Assembly: GCA_963718315.1 (NCBI GenBank) | Contig: CAVQZC010000006.1 | Location: forward strand, 310,001-374,000 | DNA length: 64,000 nt | Reading direction: 5' to 3' | Source: CAVQZC01 sp963718315 | GTDB taxonomy: Bacteria > Actinomycetota > Thermoleophilia > Gaiellales > JAICJC01 | In this document: piece after piece, positions 43,171 through 52,144 of the stretch | How the letters are laid out: the number at the start of each line of letters is the position of its first letter | Position numbering within the stretch: the stretch's first letter is position 1 | Notes under the pieces: model-generated | Seen by the model: only the letters and a program-made list of their open reading frames with translations | What the model was told of the DNA's origin: nothing | Databases searched by the model: none | Position numbers and translations under genes: made by a program

Positions 43171-44316
43171 GTGGCTGGAGGCCCGGAGAGGAACACTGCC
43201 GTCAGGATGCCGCCGGGCACGCGGCTGCTCGCCACCACAGGCTTCGGCGCCCGGCTACGAGAGCGGCGGGCGCGGATTGTCGCTGTGGTGTGCGTGCTCG
43301 TCATCCAGGTCGCCATTGCGCTGCCGTTCCTGTTCGTGTCACCCACCGACGTCCGCGGGGTTCCCGGCCCCCTGCTGATCGTCGTGTGCCTGGCTGCGGC
43401 ATTCCTGCTCGGCCCGTACCTCGGCGTTGCCCTGACCGTGGTCGGCGTTCTGCTTGCCGTTCTGGTCGTTGGAGAGAATCCGGTATCGGAGCCGCTGGTG
43501 TGGATCCCGGTGGCGCTCGTGGCAGGCATCGTGGGTGACAGGGTGCGCCGTGGGGACGACCTTCGGCGGCAGGTGCTGGACGAGCTTCGCGCGGGCCTGG
43601 TGGCTCTGTCCGATTCGCCCGACGTCGGGTCGTTGCGGGTGATCTCGCGGTATGTACCCGCGGAGACGGCGCAGGTGCTTGCGGGAGACTTCTACGGCGT
43701 GATGCCGACGCCCGACGGCGGCGTTGCGATCATGGTCGGCGACGTCGCCGGGCACGGCCCACCGGCGGCCGCGATCGCAACCCACCTCCGCGCAGCCTGG
43801 CGAGGTATGGCAGGTGCGGGCGTTCCGCCGGAGGGCATCATGGACATGCTCAACGACCGGCTGATCGCCGAACAGCGCAGGCCGGGCGTGTCCGTCCGCT
43901 TCGCGACCGTGTGCCTGGCGACCATCGCGCCCGACAACGCCACGGCGTCGCTGGTGCTGGCCGGCCATCCGCCTCCGGTTCTGGCAGCCGTGGACACTGC
44001 GTGGGAATGCCCGCTCGACTCCCAGCCGGCGATCGGCCTGCACGAGTCGTACGAGTGGCGCACCCAGCGGATCGAGCTGCCGTCGGCCCGCTGGACGATG
44101 ATCATGTACACAGACGGGCTCGTCGAGGGGCAGACGGCCACCGGGGAGCGTCCGTTCGGACTGGCTCGTCTGCTGCCCACGATTGCGGCGCGCGGCCCGG
44201 CGTTCGGAGACGACGACCTCGACGCGCTGTTGTCCATGGTCGAACTGGCCAACGGCGGACCGCTGCCCGACGACGTTGTGGTCGTCGCGGTCTCGGGCCA
44301 ATCGGCGCCGGCCTGA
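43171..44316 (+). CDS. Membrane-bound SpoIIE-type PP2C phosphatase
   Basis: 381-aa protein starting at GTG. Three or four TM helices (about 36-56, 66-82, 85-101, 109-123) anchor a C-terminal PP2C (SpoIIE/RsbU-like) Ser/Thr phosphatase domain (150-375). Metal-binding motifs: LAGDFYGVMPTPDGGVAIMVGDVAGHGPPAA, RFATVCLATI, LAGHPPPVL, YTDGLVEGQ and PDDVVVVAV. Such phosphatases dephosphorylate STAS anti-anti-sigma proteins; a STAS gene lies 4 kb downstream. The short membrane part has no recognised sensor domain. Confidence 0.9.
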   Translation: MAGGPERNTAVRMPPGTRLLATTGFGARLRERRARIVAVVCVLVIQVAIALPFLFVSPTDVRGVPGPLLIVVCLAAAFLLGPYLGVALTVVGVLLAVLVVGENPVSEPLVWIPVALVAGIVGDRVRRGDDLRRQVLDELRAGLVALSDSPDVGSLRVISRYVPAETAQVLAGDFYGVMPTPDGGVAIMVGDVAGHGPPAAAIATHLRAAWRGMAGAGVPPEGIMDMLNDRLIAEQRRPGVSVRFATVCLATIAPDNATASLVLAGHPPPVLAAVDTAWECPLDSQPAIGLHESYEWRTQRIELPSARWTMIMYTDGLVEGQTATGERPFGLARLLPTIAARGPAFGDDDLDALLSMVELANGGPLPDDVVVVAVSGQSAPA

Positions 44317-44351
44317 AGCGGCCTGCCCAGGCCGGCGCCGGGTTGCCTTCG

Positions 44352-44828
44352 CTACGGCTCGACGTCGAGGCGGCCCGACGGGGGCACGATGCCGCGGTGT
44401 TCCTCGGGCCCCATCCGGTTACTGAGCGACCAGTTGACGACCGCCAGTCCGGCAATCAGAGCCGCGCAGACGATCGCATTGATCATGAGCCTGGTCGCCC
44501 CGGAGTAGCCGAGCACCCACGGTGAGACCAGGAGCCATGCAGCGACGACCAGCCAGACCCAGGTCCAGCGACGATGCGCACGGGTCTGGGCAAGCTGGGT
44601 CGAAGCGCTCGACCGCAGGGCGGCCAGCAGGCCGGTGATGACCATGACGCTGCCGACGGCCATGAAGTTGACCAGCTCTCGTCCGCTCCGGGAATGGGGG
44701 AGAAGCGCCACCGGTGAGACGAAGAGCCAGATGCCGACGACGATCTGAAGCAATCCGATCGCGGCAGCGTCGAGTCGCCTCGGGTGCAAACGGGGACCTG
44801 CAGATGGTGAGATTCGTGATTGTTCCAT
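44352..44828 (-). CDS. SPW-repeat membrane protein
   Basis: 158-aa four-TM protein with two SPW-type repeats: LFVSPVALLPHS and LLVSPWVLGYSG, each followed by a TM segment (FMAVGSVMVITGLLAAL, NAIVCAALIAGLAVVNW). Start MEQSRISPS was chosen where the hydrophobic protein begins. Topology gives two hairpins. The function of SPW proteins is unknown. Convergent with the PP2C gene. Confidence 0.85.
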   Translation of the reverse strand: MEQSRISPSAGPRLHPRRLDAAAIGLLQIVVGIWLFVSPVALLPHSRSGRELVNFMAVGSVMVITGLLAALRSSASTQLAQTRAHRRWTWVWLVVAAWLLVSPWVLGYSGATRLMINAIVCAALIAGLAVVNWSLSNRMGPEEHRGIVPPSGRLDVEP

Positions 44829-44942
44829 GACCGTTTGTGTGCCCAGTAGTGCAGCGGTCCAAACACCTTTCCCGGGAAGCTGATCAGTGGCTGAGGTGGG
44901 GACGGCGGTTTGCCTGCGCATGCCCTCGGGTAGGCCATCGGG

Positions 44943-45128
44943 ATGAGAACCACGTCGGAGCACCCGGTGCCGCCCGCGCCGCGGCCGCCGCAGGAACCCG
45001 GCCTCCCTCCCGAGCCGCCGCGACCGGCCCCGCCCGATCCCGACCTGCCGGATCCGGCCGGACCATCACCGGACATTCCGCCGGTGCCGGGGCCCGAGCC
45101 GGCACCGGCGATCCGAGTCGCCGCGTGA
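44943..45128 (+). CDS. 61-aa proline-rich protein
   Basis: MRTTSEHPVPPAPRPPQEPG... is about half Pro, with PPxP repeats (LPPEPPRPAPPDPDLP, DIPPVPGPEPAPA) and an acidic pI. There is no hydrophobic helix. Its TGA overlaps the GTG of the next membrane gene (GTGA), so it is probably translated. A shorter Pro-rich mini-protein at 35422 also precedes and couples to another small gene. Function unknown. Confidence 0.5.
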   Translation: MRTTSEHPVPPAPRPPQEPGLPPEPPRPAPPDPDLPDPAGPSPDIPPVPGPEPAPAIRVAA

Positions 45129-45319
45129 CGCATACCGATCAGCGGCGACGACCGGACGAGGTGAGGCGCCGCCCCAGGGGCTGGTCGATCGTGATCCTGT
45201 TCGGGGTTGCGGTCGTGACGGCAGTGATCGCACTGTTCCTTCTCGGCCCGCTGGGTCTGGTCATCGGAATCCCGGTGGCGATCGTGCTCGTGCTCGCGTT
45301 CGGCGCCAGCGGCGAGTAA
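45125..45319 (+). CDS. Small membrane protein, 64 aa
   Basis: GTG-started protein with a basic N-terminus (THTDQRRRPDEVRRRPRGW) and a helical hairpin of two TM segments (SIVILFGVAVVTAVIALFLL, GLVIGIPVAIVLVLAFGAS). The positive-inside rule places the N-terminus in the cytoplasm. Coupled to the Pro-rich gene before it and followed by a Rho-independent terminator. No family recognised. Confidence 0.65.
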   Translation: MTHTDQRRRPDEVRRRPRGWSIVILFGVAVVTAVIALFLLGPLGLVIGIPVAIVLVLAFGASGE

Positions 45320-45341
45320 CGCCCGCCTTGCGGCGTGTTTT
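45319..45341 (+). terminator. Rho-independent terminator
   Basis: ACGCC (45319-45323) and GGCGT (45332-45336) form a short GC stem followed by GTTTTT. It directly follows the small membrane gene. Confidence 0.6.
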
Positions 45342-45454
45342 TCGAGTCGGCGGACCGGGTATGGTGTAACGGCGTTGCTGCGTCCCCTTCCCCGCACTCG
45401 GAGCGCTCGTCCAACGCCCTGGCGTAGCGGCGCGCGATTTGCTGAAATGGAGCG

Positions 45455-47138
45455 ATGACCGAGTCCGTAGGCGGTTCGGTGCTCGACGATGTAGCCCGCG
45501 GGCTCGAGCTGGCGTCCGACCGGCTCACCATCGGCGTGGCTCTGGTCGAGGCCGGCAGCGAGCAGGTGGTGTTCGCCAACCGCTACGCCCAGGAGCTGTG
45601 GGCCCGCCTGGCCGAGGGCGACGATCCATGGTCATACCGGGGATGGCGGCAGGACGGCACCGTGTATGCACCCGAGGAATGGCCTCTGCGACGTGCTCTG
45701 CGGCTGGGCGAGGTGGTGGAGACCGAGGAGATCGCGGTCGAGTTCAGCGGGGGCGTCCGCGGCGTGATCGCGCTCAGCGCGGCGCCGGTGGCACGGGGCC
45801 GACGGTGAAACCGCCGGCGCCGTGATCAGCGTCGTCGATCTCACGGAGCACCGCCGCGCGGAGGACACGCTCGCCTTCATGGCCGAGGCCAGCCGCCTCC
45901 TGTCCGAGAATGTTCCGGATTACGAGCAGATGCTGAACGACCTCACTCACCTGGTCGTGCCACGGCTGGCCGACTGGTGCGCGATCGACCTGAAGGCCCC
46001 GGGCGGCGGGATCCAGAACGTTGGCGTGGCCCACATCGACCCCACCAAGGTGGAGCTCGCGCGGCGGCTGCAGGAGCGGTTCCCACCCGACCCGGATGCA
46101 ACGTCCGGCGTGCCGCAGGTGCTTCGCTCCGGCCGGTCGCAGCTGACGGCGGAGATAACGGACGACCTGCTCGAGGCGGCAACAGACGATCCGGAGCTGC
46201 GCGGCGTGCTCAAGCAGCTCGGACTCCGCTCGGCCATCGTCGCCCCGATGGTGCTGCGCGGTCAGACGATCGGCGCGCTGACCCTGATCTCGGCCGAGCA
46301 GGGTCGTCGGTACACCGCGCTGGACGTGGCGGTGGCCGAGGATCTCGGCCAGCGCGCGGCGCTGGCCATCAACAATGCCCGCCTGTACCGACGAGAGGCG
46401 GAGACGAGCCGCGCCCTCCAGGAGAGCCTGATTCCACCCGCTCCGCCCGACCTTCCCGGCGTCCGCATCGGCGTCTCCTTCCAGGCAGCCGGAACGGTCG
46501 ACATCGGCGGCGACTTCTACGACGCCTGGTCGACCGGCGACGGCTCGTTCGCAGTCGTGATCGGCGACGTACAGGGAAAGGGGCCCGCCGCGGCGGCGGT
46601 CACCGCGCTTGCACGTCATACGCTTCGGGCCACGTCCGTCTACGACCCAGCCCCCGGTAACGTGCTGCGAATGCTCAACCGCGCCCTGCTCGACAGCGGG
46701 CTGGGGCGCTTCTGCACCGCTGTCTACATCCACGCAGAGCTGGCATCCTCGGGCGTGCGGCTCGCGGTCGGCCTTGCCGGGCACGCTGCGCCGATGGTGC
46801 TGCGCGACGGCGTCGTCTCGCGTGTCGGGTCTCCGGGCACCCTGCTGGGCGTCTACCCGACCGTTCGCATCAACATCGTGGAGTGCACCCTCGAGCCCTC
46901 GGACCTGCTCGTCATGTGGACGGACGGCGTGACCGACCCGCGCGGTGGCGAGTCGGCTGTGGGCGAGCCGCAGATCGCCGGGCTCGTCAGAGACGCCGCC
47001 GACCGAGACCCGCAGCGATTGACCGAACTGATCGCCCGTGCGGTGCCCGGCTTCGACGACGGCCAGCTCCTGGATGACGTCGCCGTGCTTGCTCTCGCCG
47101 CCGGCGCCGACATGGTCAGTCAGCGGGGCGCCGCGTGA
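45455..47138 (+). pseudogene. PAS-GAF-PP2C phosphatase (RsbU-like), frameshifted
   Basis: N-terminal PAS domain (45455-45800: ASDRLTIGVALVEAGSEQVVFANRYAQEL) is in one frame. GAF (about 45880-46400) and C-terminal SpoIIE-type PP2C (about 46430-47100: FQAAGTVDIGGDFYDAW, VIGDVQGKGPAAA, MWTDGVTDPRGGE) are in the next. One extra G in the GGGG run at 45795-45798 splits it; with it removed, VARADGETAGAVISVVDLTEHRRAED reads through. The layout is that of a signal-sensing phosphatase acting on STAS proteins, and the STAS gene follows with a TGATG overlap. Function is intact only if the indel is an error. Confidence 0.87.
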
Positions 47139-47446
47139 TGCCGTTCGACGTCACGGTTGTGCGCAACGGCGATTCGATCACGATCGCGGTCACCGGCGAG
47201 CTCGACCTGGCGACCGTAGACCAGGCGCGGGACGCTCTGAAGGGCGTGCCGCCCGATACCCCGGTCGTGCTCGACCTGTCGGGGCTCACCTTCATCGACT
47301 CCACCGGCCTGGGACTGATCGCGGCGGCGGCACACCAGACCGCTGGGCAGCTGACGGTGATTCCGGACGCCCGCACGCGGCGCCTGCTCGACCTCACGGG
47401 CATGACCGATCAGCTGACCCTGCTCGAGCCAGACCAGACCGAATAG
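47138..47446 (+). CDS. STAS-domain anti-sigma factor antagonist
   Basis: 102-aa single STAS domain. The phosphorylation site lies in VVLDLSGLTFIDSTGLGLI, where the Ser of FIDSTGLGL is the residue phosphorylated by an anti-sigma kinase and released by PP2C. ATG chosen at the TGATG overlap with the phosphatase gene; a GTG one codon earlier is also possible. It should act with the PP2C proteins at 43171 and 45455. No anti-sigma kinase or sigma factor is seen in the window. Confidence 0.92.
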   Translation: MPFDVTVVRNGDSITIAVTGELDLATVDQARDALKGVPPDTPVVLDLSGLTFIDSTGLGLIAAAAHQTAGQLTVIPDARTRRLLDLTGMTDQLTLLEPDQTE

Positions 47447-47495
47447 TGCTCGTCGAGCCGGGTCGCGCTTGCTCGCCCCGGGCCCGCCGTCGGCG

Positions 47496-47741
47496 TCAGC
47501 TCTCTCCGGTGCCCCCGTTGCGCTCGACGTATTCGCGCCAGGCTCCGCGCGCGGCTTCCAGGCGGGTGGGTTCACGGTGTGCGAGCGTTTCCACGCTCTG
47601 CGCCGAGATAACGGCTTCCCAGCCGCTCTCGATCGGCCTGAAGGCCAGCTCGATTCCCTTGCGCCCGAAGGCATCGGTGATGTCGGCCAGCGTGCTGGCG
47701 TCATCGATGCCGCCGGTTGGCTGTTGTGTCGATTTCGTCAT
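47496..47741 (-). CDS. Small hypothetical protein, 81 aa
   Basis: MTKSTQQPTGGIDDASTLAD... reads as a small alpha/beta protein: DITDAFGRKGIELAFRPIE, then GWEAVISAQS, and a helix LEAARGAWREYVERNG. The IELAFRP...WEAV pattern suggests a short antiparallel sheet with helices around it. No known motif. Convergent with the STAS gene (49-bp gap). Confidence 0.5.
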   Translation of the reverse strand: MTKSTQQPTGGIDDASTLADITDAFGRKGIELAFRPIESGWEAVISAQSVETLAHREPTRLEAARGAWREYVERNGGTGES

Positions 47742-47841
47742 CGGAACGGGTCTACCCGGGCTACCCACCCAGCAAACCGCGCATGTTTGATACCTCGCGT
47801 CGGCGGGCAGCATCTCGCCTGGATAACCAAAGGAGACGGCA

Positions 47842-48405
47842 ATGAAGCTTGGGAAGCTCGTCACTCGCGTCGTGGTTGGAACGCTGTTCATCGGCCATGG
47901 CACACAGAAGCTGTTCGGCTGGTTCGACGGCCCGGGCCCCGACCAGACCGGGGCGTACTTCGAGTCCGCAGGCCTGCGGCCGGGGCGACGGCATGCGCTC
48001 CTGGCCGGGGCGGCCGAGGCGGGCGGCGGCGCCCTGCTGGCGCTCGGGCTGTTCACCCCGGTTGCGGCCGCTGCCCTGTCGGGCGTCATGATCACGGCGA
48101 TCCGCAAGGTGCACCTCGAGAAGGGGCCGTGGGCGGCCAAGGGCGGGTACGAGTACAACCTCGTCCTGCTGGCAGCGCTGCTGGCGCTCGCCGATGACGG
48201 TCCCGGCGACGCGTCCCTGGACGCGGCGCTGGGAACCGGCGCCTCCGGCCCGCTGGTTGCCATCGGGCAGCTGGCTGCCGGCGCTCTCGGGTCGCAGATC
48301 GCGATAGCGGGATCCGACCCGCGGTCGTGGTGGGCCGGCGACGAGGCGCGATTCAGGAAGCGGAGGCCGAGCCGGTCGCGGGGCAGTAGCGCGATCAGCG
48401 CCTGA
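47842..48405 (+). CDS. DoxX family membrane protein
   Basis: 187-aa four-TM protein starting after AAAGGAG. DoxX signatures: LVTRVVVGTLFIGHGTQKLFGWF in TM1, AGAAEAGGGALLALGLFTPVAA in TM2, VMITAIRKVHLEKGPW and GGYEYNLVLLAALLALA. Members are small membrane proteins involved in thiosulfate oxidation or oxidative-stress complexes in actinobacteria. The C-terminal ~50 residues are extended, basic and less conserved (RKRRPSRSRGSS), ending right before the second MITE-like element, so the tail may be altered. Confidence 0.87.
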   Translation: MKLGKLVTRVVVGTLFIGHGTQKLFGWFDGPGPDQTGAYFESAGLRPGRRHALLAGAAEAGGGALLALGLFTPVAAAALSGVMITAIRKVHLEKGPWAAKGGYEYNLVLLAALLALADDGPGDASLDAALGTGASGPLVAIGQLAAGALGSQIAIAGSDPRSWWAGDEARFRKRRPSRSRGSSAISA

Positions 48406-48414
48406 CGCAGCCTT

Positions 48415-48593
48415 AGAACTGGTTTCAGAATGAGCGGCGTCGTGAGGCGCAGGGCGCGGCGGTGGCGGCAAGGATCGAGCCGCGGGCGGAGCGCAGGCGT
48501 GCCTGAAGGCACGTTGAGCACCGCACGTGGCGTGGGACGCCGCCGCCGCCGTCGCGAACCAGCCGCAACAGCGGGCATTCTGAAACCAGTTCT
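48415..48593 (-). repeat. 179-bp MITE/REP-like element, copy 2
   Basis: Inverted relative to copy 1 at 34833, with the same AGAACTGGTTTCAGAATG termini at each end and the same core hairpin (CGTGCCT-GA-AGGCACG). The overall alignment of the two copies is close, with a few substitutions and a gap at the hairpin loop. Lies 9 bp after the DoxX stop and before the lipase gene. Confidence 0.75.
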
Positions 48594-48669
48594 TTAGTGC
48601 GGCGCACCACACCTGGTGCGCCGCTGCGGCGTGATGCTTGACAACATGACGGGCGGGTAGGCCTGAGTC

Positions 48670-50430
48670 ATGCAACGCGTCGCACACCGCCTCTTCTACA
48701 GCCCCCTCGGATCGCCGGTTCCGTGGTGGGGGTCGTTGCTCGTGGGCGTGGCTGCTGCCGCCGTGGGCGTTGCGATCACCGCCAGGCCGTTCACCTCCCT
48801 TGGTGTCCTGGTCGCGCTGGTCGCCGCGGCTCTCCTGATCGCGGGCATCAGCGGTGTGACCTCGGGCGATTCGGGCGCAGTCCGCCTGGCCGGCGCCGCC
48901 ATGATCATCGCTGCGGCCGTGGTCGCGGTGTGGCCGGGGATCTCGATCCGGGCGCTGGCGGTGGTGGTCGGGGTCAGCCTGCTGGTGGGCGGGGTGGTGA
49001 GGATCGTCGGAGGATCGCGCGGCCACGTGGACGAGCGCCTGATCGCGACCGTCAGCGGGCTGGCCCGGGTGATCTTCGGCACTCTCGCACTCGCCTGGCC
49101 CGACCTCACCGTGCTCGTGGTTGCGCTCCTGGTCGGTCCGGCGATGATCGTGTTCGGGCTGGGGGAGTGTGCCTCGGCCCTCCGGCGCCGCAGCGGGGCC
49201 GTGCCGGGGCCCAGGCGCACCTGGCCTCACTGGCTGCGGCTCGCCGGCGTCACGGCGTCGCTGGTGCTCGCGCTCGGATTGCTCCTGGTGAGCGCGCTCG
49301 TCCACCGATCCTCTCCCTCGCCGACCTCCTTCTACGTGCCGGCCAGGCCGATTCCGCAGAGCCCCGGAGTGCTCCTGCGCAGCGAGCCGATGACACAGGG
49401 CATCCCGTCCGGAGCGCAGGCCTGGCGCATTCTCTACACCACGACCGGCCGTCACGGCCGGCCGGAGGTCGCCTCTGCGATCGTGGTCGAGTCGCGCCAT
49501 CTGCCGTCCGGGCCGCGGCCGGTGATCGCCTGGGCGCACGGCACCACCGGGTACGCCACCGCGTGCGCACCGTCGCTGCTCAAGGAGCCCTTCACCGCCG
49601 GCGCCATGCCGGCCCTGCCCCAGGTCATCGACCACGGCTGGGTTGTTGTCGCAACTGACTACACCGGCCTGGGGACGGCCGGGCCTCAGCCGTACCTGAT
49701 CGGCCAGCTGGAGGCGCGCTCGGTGCTCGACTCCGTGCGCGCCGCCCGGACGATGAAACAGGTCGACCTCAGCAACAGGACGGTCATCTGGGGCCACTCG
49801 CAGGGTGGCGGCGCGGCCCTCTGGGCGGGCATCCTCGCGGGGCACTACGCCCCCAGCGCCGATGTCGTCGGCGTGGCAGCCGTCTCGCCTGCCACCGAGC
49901 TGCCCGAGATCGTCAACGCGGCCAAGGACACCCCGGTCGGCAAGATCATGGGGTCATACGTGGTGTCGGCGTACTCCGCGATCTACTCGAACGTCAAGTT
50001 CGACGACTACATCCGTCCGGCCGCCCAGGTGATCGCCCACCGCACCGCCGGCCGTTGCCTGGCGGGCCCCGAGGCGCTGGTCTCCGTCGCGGCTGCGGCG
50101 CCCACCGAGTCGATCTTCTCGGCCAGCCCCGCCACGGGCGCGCTGGGGCACCGCCTGTCCCAGAACATCCCGATCGGCCATATCCGCGCCCCCCTGTTCA
50201 TCGGCCAGGGGCTTGCCGACACGCTCGTGCTCCCCACCTACCAGGCGCAATACGTCCACCAGGAGTGCGACCTCCACCAGCGGCTGCTCTACCACACCTA
50301 CAAGGGGTTCGACCACGTGAGTGTCGTGCGCGACCCGAGATCGCCGCTGATCGACGACCTGCTCAACTGGACCGAGGCACGGTTCGAGAGGCAGCCCCAG
50401 CCGTCCGGCTGCCATACCGAGACGAGCTGA
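48670..50430 (+). CDS. HdeD-like membrane domain fused to secretory lipase
   Basis: 586-aa protein. The N-terminal ~210 residues are seven to eight TM helices of the HdeD/DUF308 type (WWGSLLVGVAAAAVGVAI, LVALVAAALLIAGISGV, AMIIAAAVVAVWPG, VVGVSLLVGGVVRIVGG). The C-terminal ~360 residues are an extracytoplasmic alpha/beta hydrolase of the secretory-lipase (LIP, PF03583) family. It has an SHGxTGY-like loop WAHGTTGYATACAPS, nucleophile Ser in IWGHSQGGGAALWA, Asp in GLADTLV and His in KGFDHVSV. The fusion places a lipase on the outer face of the membrane. Confidence 0.88.
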   Translation: MQRVAHRLFYSPLGSPVPWWGSLLVGVAAAAVGVAITARPFTSLGVLVALVAAALLIAGISGVTSGDSGAVRLAGAAMIIAAAVVAVWPGISIRALAVVVGVSLLVGGVVRIVGGSRGHVDERLIATVSGLARVIFGTLALAWPDLTVLVVALLVGPAMIVFGLGECASALRRRSGAVPGPRRTWPHWLRLAGVTASLVLALGLLLVSALVHRSSPSPTSFYVPARPIPQSPGVLLRSEPMTQGIPSGAQAWRILYTTTGRHGRPEVASAIVVESRHLPSGPRPVIAWAHGTTGYATACAPSLLKEPFTAGAMPALPQVIDHGWVVVATDYTGLGTAGPQPYLIGQLEARSVLDSVRAARTMKQVDLSNRTVIWGHSQGGGAALWAGILAGHYAPSADVVGVAAVSPATELPEIVNAAKDTPVGKIMGSYVVSAYSAIYSNVKFDDYIRPAAQVIAHRTAGRCLAGPEALVSVAAAAPTESIFSASPATGALGHRLSQNIPIGHIRAPLFIGQGLADTLVLPTYQAQYVHQECDLHQRLLYHTYKGFDHVSVVRDPRSPLIDDLLNWTEARFERQPQPSGCHTETS

Positions 50431-50459
50431 TGGCGAGCTGCATCGGCTAGGGTCGGAGC

Positions 50460-52144
50460 ATGGCCCTGCCGGTGATCATTGCGGTCGAGGAGGATTCGGC
50501 CGTCTTCGAGAACGTCTCGCTCCAGCTCGCCGAGCGCTACCAGCGCAGCTACCGGATCGAGTCGCTGCGGCATGGCCGGCGAGGCCGCCGAGGTGCTCCA
50601 GCGGCTCGCCCAGGACGGCGCCGACCTCGCGCTCCTGCTGGCCGACCTGCCGGCGTTGAGTGCGGACGAGGGCGGCCTGTTCGACCAGGCCCGTCACCTC
50701 CATCCGCAGGCGAAGCGGGTGCTGTTGGCCTCGCCGAACGTGTGGATGGACGCGCCGAGGGCCGACGTCATCCGCGCCGCGATGGGACTCGGGCAGATCG
50801 ACTACTTCGTCCTCGACCCCGGCCGGCCGCCGGACGAGATCTTCCACGAGGCGGTCTCCGGCTTCCTGCTCGAGTGGGCGCGTGAACGGCGCCTGGTCGC
50901 CTCGACCGTCCGCATCGTCGGTGAGGAGTGGGCCGGGCCGCGCCTACGACCTGAGGGCGACGTTCGAGAGCTGCGCCGTTCCGCACGCGTTCGCGCTCGC
51001 CGACTCCGAGGAGGGGCGCGAGCTGCTCGAGCAGGCGGGGCCGGACGTGCGCCTCCCGCTGATGGTGCTGCCCGACGGGACGATGCTCAGCGACCCGTCG
51101 AACGCCGAGATCGCGGTCGCCGCGGGCGCGCCGCAGGGAGTGGAGGACCAGACGTTCGACCTGCTCGTCGTCGGCGCCGGGCCGGCGGGCCTGTCGTCGG
51201 CGGTGTACGGCGCCTCCGAAGGGCTCGAGGTCGTGGTGGTCGACCCGGGAGGCATCGGCGGGCAGGCTCGATCGAGCTCGCTGATCCGTAACTACCTGGG
51301 CTTCGCGAAAGGGCGTCAGCGGCAGCCGTCTCGCCGAGCAGGCCTACGAGCAGGCCGTCGTCTTCGGCGCGGACTTCGTGTTCATGCACCGCGCGACCGG
51401 TCTGACCCGCTCCGGCGAGGACTTCGCCCTGTGGCTCGAGGACGGCCGCTCGATCTCGGCCCGGACAGTGATCCTGGCGACCGGCGCCAGCTACCGGCGG
51501 CTGGGGATCGCGGAGCTCGAGGAGCTGACCGGGGCGGGCGTGTTCTACGGCGGCCCGGTGTCCGAGGCCCCGACGCTCGCGGGAAGGCGGTCTACGTGCT
51601 CGGCGGCGGCAACTCCGCGGGCCAGGCCGCGCTGCATCTTGCCCGGTACGCCCGGACGGTGACCATCGTCATCCGTGGCGCGGGATCGAGGCGGGGATGT
51701 CGCAGTACCTGGTCAGAGCGGTCGAAGGCTGCCCCCAACGTCGACGTTCGCATTCGCACCACGGTCACCGGCGGGGGAGGCGAGAGCCGCCTGGAGCGGC
51801 TGGTGCTCCGCGACAGCGGCACCGGCGAGGAAGAGATGGTGCCGGCCGACGCCCTGTTCGTGCTCATCGGCGCCCATCCGATGACCGAGTGGCTGCCCCG
51901 CGATCTGGCCCGCGACTCCCACGGATTCCTGCTCACCGGGGACGAGCTCGACGACGTCTGGCCGCTGCAGCGGCGGCCGTTCTCGCTGGAGACGAGCGTG
52001 CCGAGGGTGTTTGCGGCGGGCGACGTGCGGCACGGCTCGGTCAAGCGCGTCGCCGCCGCCGTCGGCGAGGGTGCCGCTGCCGTGCAGCACGTCCACCGCG
52101 CCCTGGCGGAGAACGAGCAGCTCGCGGCCGCCCAGGCTACGTAA
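50460..52144 (+). pseudogene. Receiver-like / Trx-like / TrxR fusion, heavily frameshifted
   Basis: A ~560-aa paralogue of the fusion at 32253, broken by six one-base indels (near 50580, 50938, 51313, 51580, 51681 and 51734). Joined, it has an N-terminal receiver-like domain (AVEEDSAVFENVSLQLAER, EVLQRLAQDGADLALLLADLP) instead of a cNMP domain. A Trx/Grx-like middle (RAYDLRATFESCAVPHAFAL, PLMVLPDGTMLSDPS) and a TrxR module follow (LLVVGAGPAGLSSAVYG, NYLGFAKG, YVLGGGNSAGQAAL, VFAAGDVRHGSVKRV). The NADP-domain CxxC is again absent. Several indels compensate each other, hinting at sequencing errors. Confidence 0.85.

Noticed and set aside
47761..49845. 694-codon minus-strand frame running through the MITE copy
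   Set aside because: It spans the DoxX gene, a repeat element and the HdeD-lipase gene in antisense; no coherent protein.
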